Shown here: positions 10,166 to 21,334 of the stretch, one piece after another | How the letters are laid out: every line of letters starts with the position of its first letter | Numbering within the stretch: the first letter of the stretch is position 1 | Assembly (NCBI GenBank): GCA_030015575.1 | Contig: CM057346.1 | Location: forward strand, 116,851,899 to 116,915,898 | Origin: Agapanthus africanus | Taxonomy: Eukaryota > Streptophyta > Magnoliopsida > Asparagales > Amaryllidaceae | DNA length: 64,000 nt | Direction of reading: 5' to 3' | The notes under the pieces: model-generated | Seen by the model: only the letters and a program-made list of their open reading frames with translations | Told to the model about the DNA's origin: nothing | The model's database searches: none | Position numbers and translations under genes: made by a program

Positions 10166-13001
10166 TTTCATTGTACACTTTTCCTTTCTGTACTTTTCAT
10201 TTCCTGTTATGCCACTGTTTAGGCATCTTATTATTTCAGTTGTATTTCTTTTTCATGTATTGTACAAAGAATATTAATAAATAAAAGTTGTTGTTCTTTT
10301 CTTTTCTTGTCTCTTATGTATTTATTTTATATTGCTTAGATACGCTTAGCGTATGTACTTCTGAGTATATACGTAGCTGACCTCGTCGCGCCCACTTCGC
10401 CGTATACTGGGAAGCGGGGCGTGACAACGACCAAACCGCGTACTTCATCGCCACTCCTATTTTCACCTTTGCTTTTTCCCCAGTTCGGGAGAAATAGAAT
10501 AAGGTATTATTCAGTTGTCTTTTATCATCACCTTCTCTCAAGTTGCGAGTACTCCTAGGATTAGGAGAGTACACCTATTATGCTTACTGAATAGTCTTCT
10601 TCCAAACCATAGGCTGGTACCGAACGATAGGGAAGGAAGAAAACCATTTAGCCTAACGATGGTGTACAGAAGGTAATGAATAAAGACAAATAAAGGGATT
10701 TGGAGAGATGGCAATAAAATATACGGTTGAAGTCATGAATTAGATTATGGAAGAGGCATTACTAAGAATACCAGGATACCCCTACGAAACATTTTCATGT
10801 TTCAGTGCATTGTTGAAGCAAAACTGATTTCCCGATTAGATACTTACTCCACGGTATGTATTTACCAGGTATGATTCTCACATCTGTATGGTTTTACAGA
10901 TGATGAGTGGGAGTAAGTTATTGGGAATTAAGTGATCATCCTCATTATATCGGAATTCGTTGTAATTGGTGATATTTGAGGAAATCGCTTGGGTACAGTT
11001 TTCAACCTACGACGCACAGATTTTGAGTTATTCAACTCAGCGGACTTATACAGAGTATTGTATGTTGTTCAGTGTCCATCAGGACAAAGGGGTAGGTTCT
11101 CGTACTCTGTTCTGTTTACTTGTAACTTCTCTAATTTTTAGACAAATGTTTCGTAGAAATACAATGTCTAAGTTTTGAGAAGTTGTGGGTATAAGAATAA
11201 AGTAGAGAACCAGATGTCGCAAGTATCGGGATTCTTCAAAGAAATCGAAGATGTAGATACTTGTGATTGGTATTCAGTTGATAGTAATGGTTTTGAGAAA
11301 CTTGTTTCTCTTTCAGGTTACTCAAAATTGGATATATTCCTAAGTTGAGTAATGCTGATTAGCATCTCTCCATTAAGTTGATATGCACTGGAGACAGCTG
11401 CATGATTAGAATCTGGTTCCAATTAAATAAGTGCTAAATGTTTCTATATAGGATATAGAATGGTTTATATCTTAACGATGTTAAGGTATGGTGAGTTGTC
11501 CAGCTTATGCTTAAAACCAGACACTGGATAACTCAAGGCACGTTTCTGTAATGGCAGTTTGTGGGTTGACCCTAGCTATGACGAGGGTTGACTTTCTACC
11601 ATCTGGAAGATCAATAGTGATATTGTTTTTGACTCGCCAAAGTTTTAGTAAAATGTATTTTTTTTAGAAAATAGTAGTGGGAGTATGGTAGAACTGGAAG
11701 TGATTCTAGAACCGCAAACGATTACGGAAAATTTAGTACGACCTATATATTCAATCAGGTTTGACATTCCAATAGGCACTCCGCAGATATGGTGGGAAAT
11801 CTCAGACACCCGAGAGGTACTCCGGTAACCTCAAGTAAGGTGACAGGGAGGTTCATGTTTACCCAGACTTGACACTACTGTTGTTCCAGGCTATGAGACC
11901 CGGCAGGAGATTAAGTATAGCGTCGTTCTAAACTGGCTTTAGAAGTGTACGTATATATTATTCTGCCAGAGGGTTGTCGTAGTCAGTGGGAGCAGCGGAA
12001 GCATAGTGGGAAAGTAGCTTATGTCTATTTATAGGCTTGAGCAGATATAGCGGAGATTAGATCGTCTAATTTTTGATATGAAAGTCATGTATTTGACTTC
12101 ATCAGAATAGGGGATGGATCTGTTAAGAAGGCGGTAGGGTGTGATGTCCTGGTATTTGGATGACATACATAGAGTAGGAAGTAAAATTCCCATACTACAA
12201 TCGGTTGTACTGTGGTCGTCACACAGTTGTTTCTCCAGAAAGGATATGAATATAATATCAGACATTCTGGATACTAGATCTATGGTTTTAGATCTAGAAT
12301 TGGGTAGTTTCCCAATTTGGGTACTTTGACAATATTCTAATAGTATTTTAAATAGTTGACTCCTGGCATGGTGGTGTACCTGCAGATGATGGAGTCATCC
12401 TCTCTAAAGGTGTCTTGCAGACTAAAGAGGAGAGGGACGTACATGATTGACAGATCACTTGCTTAGGCAATTGAGTCAATCATGAGATGTCAAGTACCAC
12501 ACCAGATATTGTTTTTGCACTAAATGCGATAAGTTTATATTAATCCATTCCTGGAGAAACATAAGGAAACAATTTTAGAACATAAGTACATGTTCTACGG
12601 ATTTGATGACGGCAGCCTCCTTCGGGAGACGGTTATCATTCCAGGCTTCAAAGGTGACATGGATGACAGAGTGATTGTCAGAGTTATAGTTTTCCCTATG
12701 ATGAGGGACAGTATTATAGACAGGTGGTCCAAGAGGATACTGTGGGAGGCTTGGTGCTGGATAATGATTAGGTTCAGTTATCGATACAGTCTAAGATGTT
12801 TGGATTTGAAGTTCATTTATGAACTAGGACCCATCGGATATCCAGACATATTCTAAGACAGGTATTACTAGATTTGGGAGATGGCTTTCTCTGCGAACTT
12901 GAGATTAAGAGAGACATAGAAAGAAACATCAGGGCGGATCCACTCACTGAAGCTATGAGTATGCAACATCGCAATAATAGCCTTAAGTGCAAGTGGGAGA
13001 T

Positions 13002-15102
13002 TGTTGGATATAGTGCCCTCTAAGTCAATTATTAGATCGCAGGTACGTGATTGCAATGATTGAGGGAGGACCTATACCAATATGACTGTCTTACTCGAGA
13101 TGATAGTATGCTATCTGGTTTGTCTTTATCAACGTATACATGCTTTAGTTCACTATTGCATGTTGATAGAGCCCATAGGATTCTTGCTTGACTGCCAGCG
13201 GTATGATGGCGATCATATACGTGGGAGCTGAGGTCTGTAAGCACATCCTTAAAGTGTCCCTAGCCGTAGGAGTTTCGAGACAGGGCATCGATACTCCAGA
13301 GTAGTGTATACAGTCGAGACCCCGACGAGGGGCGATGGCTGGTCTCACAAGCCATTGGTGTCAGTTGGTTCACCTAAGATGTATACAGGTGCTCATTGAG
13401 TACACCGGACAGGACTCGCCGGGAACATGCTAGTTGGTATTATACATATCGTCAGATAGCAGTTCCCTGGTGACATGTGTACAGGTTAGTTTGTCGACCT
13501 GAGATCGTCATTTGTCTCGTGTGAGTTTCCACTGTGCTTTGATTTCTACCCTACCACGGCTCAAAGGAGTCGTGCAAACAGGTATTTTTTGGGTACAGTC
13601 CCGAGCCACATGGAGGCAGTGAGCGGATCGTCGGGGATTCTTCTCTCCCGGTATTGGGGGTTGATGTCGCACAGTGTACAGGTGGCCATCACTAGAAATC
13701 CTCGGCCGGGGTAGTAGAGTATTACTGATTTGGATCAGTAGTTTCTCAGGTGGTGATGGGCTTCATACCGACATGAATTATCGCGTTATTAGGGGTCTGA
13801 TTTTATCCACCCCCCTAGACTCGATATGCGATATTCTTAGACGAACGGACCGGACTGTACAGATATTGTCACTGTCAGGCTCAGTAGGGTTTCTGGATGA
13901 GTTCGCTCGTCAGCTTCTCTTCCGATCAATACATATGCAACCGTTACGTACAGCTTGTACCTCTGACGTGCTAGTGGTTATACCCAGTGCCAGTGTGTTG
14001 ATGAGTCATTAGAGTCCCCCACAGACCGTTTCCCAAGTTCGGGTGAAACCTTGTAGAGGTCGTATGGTTTTATGGCAGGGTTCGGAAAATGCACGTGCGT
14101 TTACGCGCGTGTCATATTTCGGGCAGATAATACCGGTGGGCTTTGGTTTAAGCCGGATCCGAGTATTATACTGTGTAGATATAATATCTTTGTCTCAGTT
14201 GCATTTGTATTCGGTCGTAATACAAATGCGGGTATGTTTATACTGTTACGGGGTTATCCTGAAATCCGTTTCGGGATCGATTTTGGTAGTTGCCAGTTTC
14301 CAGTTTTCTATCGGCCGTATTAAACATTCGGTTTAATACGGATTTTTCTTTTCGTCTTGAGGTGAGTCATGTGAGTGTGGAAGGTTCTAGAAGCATCTAG
14401 ATGGTGACAAGGATGGTGAGGTGGTTAGTGACTCATTAGTGCATTAATTGTGCAATTAATGTATGATGACTAGGTTAGATGATTCATTTGTGTGCATTTA
14501 ATGTTAATGCAAGGTGTTAACATGACTCATTGTTTCATTCATTGTTATGGTCACTCTCCCTCCTCCTACACTCACCCCCCCACCTTCTATAAGTGGCCGG
14601 CCATTCCCTCTTGGAGGAATATGGTTGTTGATTTGAAAAAGATACAAGTATTTGGTTCATGGAAATTAGTATATTCTATTTCTCATTTTCACCCGATCCA
14701 AAAGGCAACTTCATTAACCGTTCGTCCATAGTTTTGGACGTAACGAGAAAAAGTGTTCTACTCATTCTCTACATCAATCTTGGTCATCTCTTTTAGCAAA
14801 CTTGATGATTGAGTTGCCTCGGTTCAGAGGCGGGGGCCCGTTTAAAGATCCGTCGACGTGGTGTCACCTGGACGAGAAGACTAGAGATTCAGGAGATCGG
14901 AGCAGCCGCAACAAAGCGTGGGATGATGGTTGAAGACCGGAGGACTCGGATCGTTCGGTATAACATTTCTACCCACTTTGTAGTTTGTTAGTTTAGCTTT
15001 AATGGCAGATCCGGGTTATAGTACGCGATAGCGCCAGTTGTAAAAGTTTTTGTTCCGCATTTGGCGTCTGTTAGACGGCCGGGGCGCTACTGTGGACTTA
15101 CA
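13002..15102 (+). repeat. 3' LTR of element C
   Basis: It starts TGTTGGATATAG and ends GGACTTACA. It is preceded by the polypurine tract AAGTGGGAGA. There is no primer-binding site after it, so this is the outer 3' LTR. It contains the TATA-like TATAAG at 14588, donor-like TTCG|GTATAAC at 14958, and a decayed second G-box. Confidence 0.92.
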
Positions 15103-15816
15103 ATAGATGCATAAGCAAATGAAATACTACACTATTTGTGAAGGTATTACCTCATTTGGGACCCAAGAATCCTCTACAGTGCCAAAACTCAAACTTTCTT
15201 GTCCCAAAGTGTAGCTTGTGAGCTTGTGCACCTTTTTTGTGATGTGGGGATGGACTTTTGATGGATTTTTAGTGATGAAGTGGGGGTTTTGAAGAGGAGG
15301 GAGGAGAGGTGCTTCCATGGGCTGAAGAAGGAGGGAAATGATGAAGGAAAATGATGGAGGAGAGAATGGCCAAGTCAACTAAACTCTCACCCTCTCCCAC
15401 TCTCTCTCTCATGCCCATCCCTCATTATCTTATTCATATTCCTTTTTCTTTTCTTTTCTTTTCTTCTCTCCTCAATAGTAAACCCAAAACAAAGAATGAA
15501 AAATGATGATAAAGCCATGTTGGAAAATGTAACACAAGTGTGAAATGATATGGTGTATGTTTTGCACAAAATACGCTTAAAACCCGATTAGCGATTTTTA
15601 ATTGCGATTAGCACTAAAATAGTGTCAATAAATCATAAACTTCCAAAATTTGCATAAATCGCATAAAGCACTCTCTTTTTATTAATTTCCATAATTTTCC
15701 AAATTTTTCCCAATTTATCGGTATTTAATTATACCGAAATATTAAAATATTCATTAAAATTAATATTAAATTATAAAAATTCCCAAAAATAATATTTGAT
15801 TTTTCTGAAATGTTAC
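15103..15816 (-). repeat. Fragment of a Tekay-like LTR (5' part, minus strand)
   Basis: Read on the minus strand it starts TGTAACATTTCAG at 15816 and is AT-rich, as in the solo LTR. About 666 nt in there is a donor-like GAG|GTAATACC (15150), close to the 684-690 nt offset of the donor-like site in the solo LTR. The remainder is cut off by element C, which appears to have inserted here. An 83-codon minus frame at 15127-15378 spans the donor and may be exon-like; I do not call it a gene. Confidence 0.5.
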
Positions 15817-17830
15817 ACATTGTTTAGCACTAATCTTCGTGATAACGAAGCTCAGACAGTACGCCTTGGCACATGAGGTTCATCTTATATCAAAGGTGGA
15901 TCCTCTCAAATATCTAATGTCTAAGGCCATATTAACGGGAAGGTTCGCCAAATAGGCCCTCCTCTTGATGGAATTCTCGATAAAGTATCGACCTCTCAAG
16001 CAGTGAAGGGCCAGGCCATCGCCGACTTTCTCGCCGAGCATCTGATACCCACCGACTCCCCCTTAAATTGTGAGTTACCAGATGAACATGCGTTCGACGC
16101 AAAGGAAGAAGGAAATGGTGGCCGATGGGAACTCTACTTCGATGGAGTATCTTCCATGAAGAAGCAGATGCATAACACCCCCATAATCAAAGCTGGGCTT
16201 TAATAACAGATCTCGAGATCGCTGTTGATATGGGAATCAAAGACCTCCTCATATATGGAGATTCCCAGCTCATTGTCAGCCAAGTAAATGGCGACTATCA
16301 GACATGCAAGCCAGAACTGATCAGGTATGGTGAAAGAGTGCAGCAATTGCTGACACAAATCCCCTCCTACATCTTGGAGAGTATATCGTGTGCGGAAAAC
16401 AGTAAAGCGGATGCATTGGCTAGATTGGATAAAGAATTGGCCGACGAGGACCTCAATAACGTAAAGATCATCATGCAAAGCCGTCGGGTTCTCACGCCAG
16501 CAGGGATACCTTCGGAGGATTTAATAGAGTCATCCGAAGAAAAGGAAACGACCAAACAAGCAGTCCTCCAAATAGAAGACGAAGAAAAGGTTAAGGATTG
16601 GAGGGAAGTCTTCATAGAATACTTCAAATCCCATCGAACGTCCGAAAACGCGTCGTCAAGACATCAGCTCATTAAACGGGCTCTGTCTTTCGCTTTCGTT
16701 AATGATACTCTATACAAGAGATCACTTGACGGTTTGCGGTTAAGGTACTTGGGGATAAGAGAAGCAAGGCGAGTCGTTCAAGATACTCATGACAGACTCT
16801 GCGGTTCTCATCAAGCCGGGCCAAAGATGAAGCTGAAGATCAAAAGAATGGGTTACTATTGGCCCACAATGATTCAGGACTGCCTCGAATATGCGAAGCA
16901 GTGTCACTCGTGCTAAATTCAAGGGGACTTCATCCACCAAGATCCAAATTCGCTACATCCAACAGTAGCTAGCTGGCCGTTCAAAATGTGTAGAACCGAT
17001 ATAATCGGCCCCATTGAGCCAGCATCATCCAAAGGACACCGGTTCATACTGGCGACAACCGACTACTTTTCTAAGTGTGCAGAAGCAGTACCACTAAGGG
17101 AGGTGAAGACGGAGAATATTCTCCATTTCTTTAAGACGCATGTCATCTACCGGTTTGGCACTCCGCGACGGATAATCTCGGATAATGGACTAGACTAAAG
17201 GAGCCATAAATTCAGCCACTTCGCAGAACAACATAAAATAGACTGGAGATACTCTTCCATCTATAATCCCCGAGCTAACGGTCTAGCTGAAGCTTTCAAA
17301 AAGACCTTGACCAAGATTATAAAGAAAACGGTGTCCAAAAGCAAAAAAGATTGGCATGAAAGGCTGCACGAAGTTCTCTGGGCGTACCGGACGACATTCA
17401 AAATAGCCACGATTACGACCCCATACGCGTTGGTATTCGGCAGGAAATAGAACTTCCTTCTCTACGGGTAGCAGTTCGATATGAGCTGACGGATAAAGAA
17501 AATGCTCATCTTTGGTTTGAGGAGCTCGACGCCCTCGATGAAACTCGCCTCATGGCACAGCAAAACCTAGAATCTTACAAGGAAAGGATGGCGAGCTCAT
17601 ACGAAAGACTGACTAGGCCGAGAACATTCCGCCAGGGCAAGCTCGTGCTAGTTGTCAAACGACCTATGATTCCCAATCATGCAAAACGGGGGAAATTCAA
17701 GCTGAACTATGAGGGCCCGTACATCATAGACAAGGTCTACCAAGGTGGGGCCTACCTGCTCATGGATATACATGGCGAAAGACCCTTCCGGCCAATAAAT
17801 GGCCGATTCCTCAAAAGATACTGCGCCTAA
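15817..17830 (+). pseudogene. Tat-lineage Ty3/Gypsy pol fragment: RNase H, archaeal-type RNase H, integrase
   Basis: From the left it reads as the end of the RT-linked RNase H (DPLKYLMSK, then KGQAIADFLAEH at 16003). It continues with a second, archaeal-type RNase H (RWELYFDG, then LLIYGDSQLIVSQVNGDY), typical of the Tat group. Next come the integrase zinc region (16740-16915, ending CHSC), the catalytic core (DIIGP, ISDNG, then GLAEAFKK, keeping the D, D and E), and the C-terminal segment ending near FLKRYCA (17552-17830). It is broken by a Trp-to-stop at about 15944, a frameshift before 16003, loss of about 40 residues near 16200, a stop after CHSC, and further stops near 17197 and 17448. 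Gag, protease and most of RT are missing. Confidence 0.88.
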
Positions 17831-17942
17831 CGGGTTATGATTCAGGTCAATGATAGATGATGACGCCCATGTCCGCTCACTATCTTCCTGAGTCAAAACC
17901 CTGAAATTAGTATTCAGAAGATCCGTTGCCTCGAAATGGTAA

Positions 17943-18125
17943 CAATGGACCACTATGTCCTTAAACCGGCAATGGACCACTACGTCCTTAAACTGGCAAT
18001 GGACCGAAATGTCCCTAAACTAATATTCGCCTCAAAAATGGCAACAATGGACCACTACATTCTTAAACTGGCCATAGAACGAGATGACCCTAAACTAACA
18101 ATGGACCGGAATGTCCTTAAACTAG
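17943..18125 (+). repeat. Degenerate 27-bp tandem repeat
   Basis: Units of the type CAATGGACCACTAYGTCC start near 17943, 17970 and 17997, with further variants near 18054 and 18098. Because 27 is a multiple of three, the plus strand stays open and gives a repetitive frame at 17936-18298. I regard that frame as a by-product. Confidence 0.75.
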
Positions 18126-18273
18126 AGCGCCGCCTGAAATATGATGTATTGCCCCAAATACGGCGATATCCTCTCTTGAGATCTATATTGCAATCAAAGC
18201 TCCAACGGCGAAGACTGCAACTCAAGTCCCATTGGCAAACTGATGATAGAAAAAAGAAGAAAAAATGGTATGT

Positions 18274-18637
18274 CCACAAGCAAAATGGGCACAGATGAAA
18301 ACCCGAAAGGGCGCCGTGAGTAAAAACAGCAGGGCTACTGGCGAGTTTTTGAAAACCCAGAAGGGCGTAATCTCGTTAAAAAAATAATAATAATAAAAAG
18401 TTATTTCCACAAGCAAAATGGGCATGGATGAAAACCCGAAAGGGTGCCGTGAATAAAACCAACAGGGCTACCGGCGAGTTTGTGAAAACCCAGAAGGGCG
18501 CAATCTCGTTAAAAAAAGGTATATCCACAAGCAAAATGGGCACGGATGAAAACACGAAAGGGCGACGTGAGTAAAAACAGAAGGGCTACCGGCGAGTTTG
18601 TGAAAACCCGGAAGGGTGCAATCTCATAAAATTTTCA
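18274..18637 (+). repeat. Tandem repeat, 118-133 bp, three copies
   Basis: Copies begin with CCACAAGCAAAATGGGC at 18274, 18407 and 18525. Each contains GATGAAAAC.CGAAAGGG and GGGCTACYGGCGAGTTT. Length differs mainly in an A-rich spacer. Confidence 0.85.
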
Positions 18638-19060
18638 CTTACGAGATCCTCTCGACTCGTAAGGAGAACTCCCCCTATGAGACCCTCATGGCTTATTGGA
18701 TTCAAAAGCCTTAAGCTACAGGCACTTAAACCTCTTCTTAAGCCATCATATCCCCCAAGTTGCCCTACAGGCGGTCCAATATTGGCCCTTATATACAATC
18801 CACAGGCAAAAATAAACGATCTCCCCGCCAAGTCCCACCAATGACGAGAAATGTCCTCATATGGTGAACGACACTTGTAAGTCCTCTCGACATATAAGGA
18901 GAAAACACTCTTGTAAGATCCTTATGACTTGCAAGGGAGAGCACACATTTAGGAATCCCCACGATTCTTAAGGAGAAAATATACCTACGAGATCCTCACA
19001 ACTCATAGGGAGAAATAACTTTATGAGACCCTTACGACTCATAAAGTTGAAAAGTCTTAG
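18638..19060 (+). repeat. Array of about seven short hairpins with covarying stems
   Basis: Hairpins start near 18638, 18675, 18875, 18910, 18949, 18984 and 19019. Stems of 8-9 bp surround a loop of about 10 nt resembling ATCCTYNYGA, followed by AGGAGAA. Stem sequences differ while pairing is kept: CTTACGAG with CTCGTAAG, CTTGTAAG with CTTGCAAG, TTTAGGAA with TTCTTAAG, CTTTATGAG with CTCATAAAG. The 18690-18870 part is a less regular spacer. Confidence 0.7.
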
Positions 19061-19112
19061 TCGACAGGATCCTAACCCTGTTTACTAAGCTATCTTTATT
19101 CAAATCAACAAA

Positions 19113-19260
19113 GGAAAATGATGATTCGTTCCTGGCAATATTCTAGTCGCAGCGATGTTGATGCCTGAACAGATGTCAAATTTCAAGTCCTTTCAAGGCA
19201 AATGATGATTCGCTCCTGGAAATATTCCAGTCGTAGCGATGTTGATGCCCAGGTTGGTAT
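19113..19260 (+). repeat. 84-bp direct repeat, two copies
   Basis: Both copies contain AAATGATGATTCG and later GCGATGTTGATGCC. They start near 19113 and 19197. The second is slightly truncated. Confidence 0.8.
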
Positions 19261-19268
19261 CAGGTTCC

Positions 19269-19460
19269 AAACTCGCAATAAAAATCAGCGAGTAAAAAAA
19301 TATATGTGTATGAAACAGCCAAAATGTTTGGGCAACTCGCAATAAAAATTAGCGAGTAAAAAATATACATATGAAACAGCCGAAATTTTTGGGCAACTCG
19401 CAATAAAAAGCAGCGAGTAAAAATATAAAAATAACCGAATGATTGGGCACCGCAATAAAT
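19269..19460 (+). repeat. 61-65 bp tandem repeat with a perfect 6-bp hairpin
   Basis: Three full units start at 19269, 19334 and 19395. Each opens ACTCGC, then an 11-nt A-rich loop, then GCGAGT. Each ends with GAAACAGCC or a variant and TTTGGGCA. A fourth, degraded unit follows. Confidence 0.8.
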
Positions 19461-19704
19461 ACCCGAAATGATTGGGCAATCACAACTTTCGCGATATGAA
19501 AAGCTGAAAAGATATAGCATCGCAGAAATAAAAAATAAAATAAAATAAAATTTCCTCTACCCTGCAGGTGAGTGTACACCGACCCCTTTATACAATCCAT
19601 GGGCACAAATGAAAAAGGGAACCATATTATCCTACCAGACTCCGTCAAAGAGAGAGCTAAATCTCAACAGCAACATCTACAGCCTATAGATCACCCAGTC
19701 GTAC

Positions 19705-20117
19705 CTTCTCATTCCATCAGGGTGCAGACGTGACGTCAAAACAGCTTCGACGAGCCAAATCAAAAAAGAAGTGATGGCAAAATCCCAGCTCCAGCTTGGC
19801 ATTACTTCTCATTCCAGCAGGATGCAGATGCAACGTCAACAAAAGGCCCAAAGGTTGAAACAAAACAGAGCCATAGAAAATTCCTAGCTCCAGGTCTTGA
19901 CGGTTCACATACGACCTAAAGACTACCCCGGCGTTACTTCTCATTCCAGCAGGATGTAGACGCAACATCAACAAAAAACCCCAGGGTCGAAACAAAACGG
20001 AGCCATGGCGAATTCCTGGCTCCAAGTCTTAACGGTTCACATACGACCTAAAGACTACCCCGTCGTACCTTCTCCTCATTCCATCAGGGTATAGACGCGA
20101 TGTCAACAAAGGCTCCT
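19705..20117 (+). repeat. 100-132 bp tandem repeat, four copies
   Basis: Copies start at 19705, 19805, 19937 and 20069 with CTTCTCATTCCA(T/G)CAGG or a variant. Two copies include ACGGTTCACATACGACCTAA. The last copy is cut by the LTR at 20118. Confidence 0.8.
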
Positions 20118-21334
20118 GTCACGACCCGAAATGGCACGTGACTGGTACTTGAATCATATGAAGTCTATAGGACCACATCTAATTCAAGTAAACCAAAAGC
20201 CCAGAAATCTAAAACCATTTTAAAGAAAGTGTTTTATTAAAATAAGCCGAATTACGCATTTTTAAAACATCAAGTCTTTTCTGAAAATTTCGGCAGAGTT
20301 TCCTTTGTAAATAATGGCCCCGAACGAGTACAATATGATAAATATATACATGAATGATAAAAGGCATCCCCAAGCGGGAGCTAGCTCTTCGTCAATCAAC
20401 GGTCATAACCACACAAGCAATATAATATACAACGCCGAAGGGCGAGAAACAAAACTGAAAGGAAACTCAAAAACAACTTAAAAACCCATAATAATACAAG
20501 CACGACTCTAAGGTCGAAATAATATACACCGGTTTCTAAGTCTGAAATGAATATACATGTCTGGTTGATGGAGTTACTAGATACAACTGAATGTAAATAA
20601 AGTACAATGGTGGTCACGATGCAAGTGAACCCACCTAGCAAAGCAAATCACCCGGAAAGGAAGCAGTGTGCCAGCAAAGCCATAACGAAACCTGTACGGC
20701 AAAACCTGCAAGAAACTGTGGCACAATGGGGGTGAGTTGCCAACTCGTGAGTATAAAACATCACAGAGCATAAATCGTATGTATGACTCAATCCTAGGTC
20801 AATACAATCAATAATATAAATATCCTCAATATGATAAGGTCTGAAGCATGGCAAGGGTAAACATCCTTACATAAGTATAATCCCATGTACTCGTGTCAGT
20901 GCCTCAAGTAGCAATGTATCATGTGTATGAGGTATGAATGTAAAGTAATGAAAATAGAATACATGTAAATGAAGAAACTGTTTCTTGTTTTAGTGAGATT
21001 TCTGTTTATATAACACGAGGTATCATCAAAGGAATCAACATAATCAATGTCTAGCATCGACACAAAATATAAATCCCAATATCTCAATATCACAGTGTCT
21101 CAATACCTCAGGCTCCGTCAGTCCGGATCGGCCCATATCATCAAATCACACGACCACGGACGGTATCCTCCAGATATCCGCCGCGCCAAACAATCACCGG
21201 TAGGCAGTCTGCCCCTACCGGGCTCATCGACCACACTCGAGATTCTTGCCCCGGGGTTCCATACCGGGTCCACCATGTACCCGAAGACGGTTCATCTGGC
21301 TCCTCGAATCGGGTCTCGAAATCCAACAGCTATC
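20118..21334 (-). repeat. Gypsy LTR (minus strand), 3' part, left of element A
   Basis: It begins TGTCACGACCCG, the reverse of a Tekay-type LTR 3' end, directly after the Tat repeats. No gene is visible; open frames are short and overlapping. It continues at 52654 on the far side of A, as shown by the CTATC target duplication. The sequence near 21160-21320 is GC-rich like other Tekay LTRs. Confidence 0.6.

Larger units (their letters stand above)
7260..10426 (+). mobile_element. Solo LTR of a Tekay-like Ty3/Gypsy element
   Basis: It starts TGTAATGACCCC, ends GCGGGGCGTGACA, is 3167 bp long, and is flanked by the 5-bp target duplication ACGAC (7255-7259 and 10427-10431). The empty site is seen in B near 40280. 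There is no internal region. The end matches the sense-strand end of G's LTR (GCGGGGCGTGACA), so it lies in plus orientation. It is the likely remnant of LTR-LTR recombination. Inside are a tRNA-like segment, a GTAAGT donor-like site near 7948 and an acidic mini-exon near its 3' end. Confidence 0.92.
6775..13001 (+). pseudogene. Decayed Copia gag-pol of C second unit, split by solo LTR
   Basis: Two parts, 6775-7259 and 10432-13001, total about 3.05 kb against about 3.95 kb in A, so sequence has been lost as well as mutated. The start resembles A's gag 5' end, but the ATG context is gone. Recognisable pol blocks include the RT segment near 12140-12190, homologous to A's YVDD region, and the segment near 11970-12060. 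The same decayed structure is present in B (39829-43112), so the decay predates the B/C split. Open frames such as the 88-codon one at 12590 also occur at 1949 in the first unit only because the sequence is duplicated. Confidence 0.75.
1..15102 (+). mobile_element. Copia-derived element C, tandem (dimeric) non-autonomous LTR retrotransposon
   Basis: The order is internal (1-2360), LTR (2361-4466), internal (4467-13001), LTR (13002-15102). The middle LTR is preceded by a polypurine tract and followed directly by a primer-binding site, so two units share it. The two internal copies (1-2360 and 10620-13001) align throughout with a few percent divergence. No frame encodes an intact gag or pol. 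Blocks still align with the pol of element A, for example around A's YVDD motif. The left end lies outside the window, so no target duplication can be checked. Unequal recombination between LTRs of two copies is the likely origin (inference). Confidence 0.85.
17831..20117 (+). other. Tat element 3' untranslated region, mosaic of tandem repeats
   Basis: No gene is visible. The stretch is built of at least six unrelated tandem repeat families (listed separately). Tandem repeats between integrase and the 3' LTR are known for Tat, Retand and Ogre elements. It is cut at 20118 by a Gypsy LTR, so the Tat 3' LTR is not seen here. Confidence 0.75.

Noticed and set aside
13674-14336. 112- and 97-codon frames in C's LTR
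   Set aside because: The counterparts at 3185-3700 have different ends and changed starts. They lie in U3 and match no family.
17936-18298. 120-codon frame with repeated MDHYVLK-like units as a possible repeat protein
   Set aside because: It results from a 27-bp non-coding tandem repeat in the Tat 3' region. The unit length is divisible by three, which keeps the frame open.
18274-19460. Regular short repeats resembling a CRISPR array
   Set aside because: Repeat lengths and spacers vary, no cas genes are present, and the context is a plant Tat retroelement.
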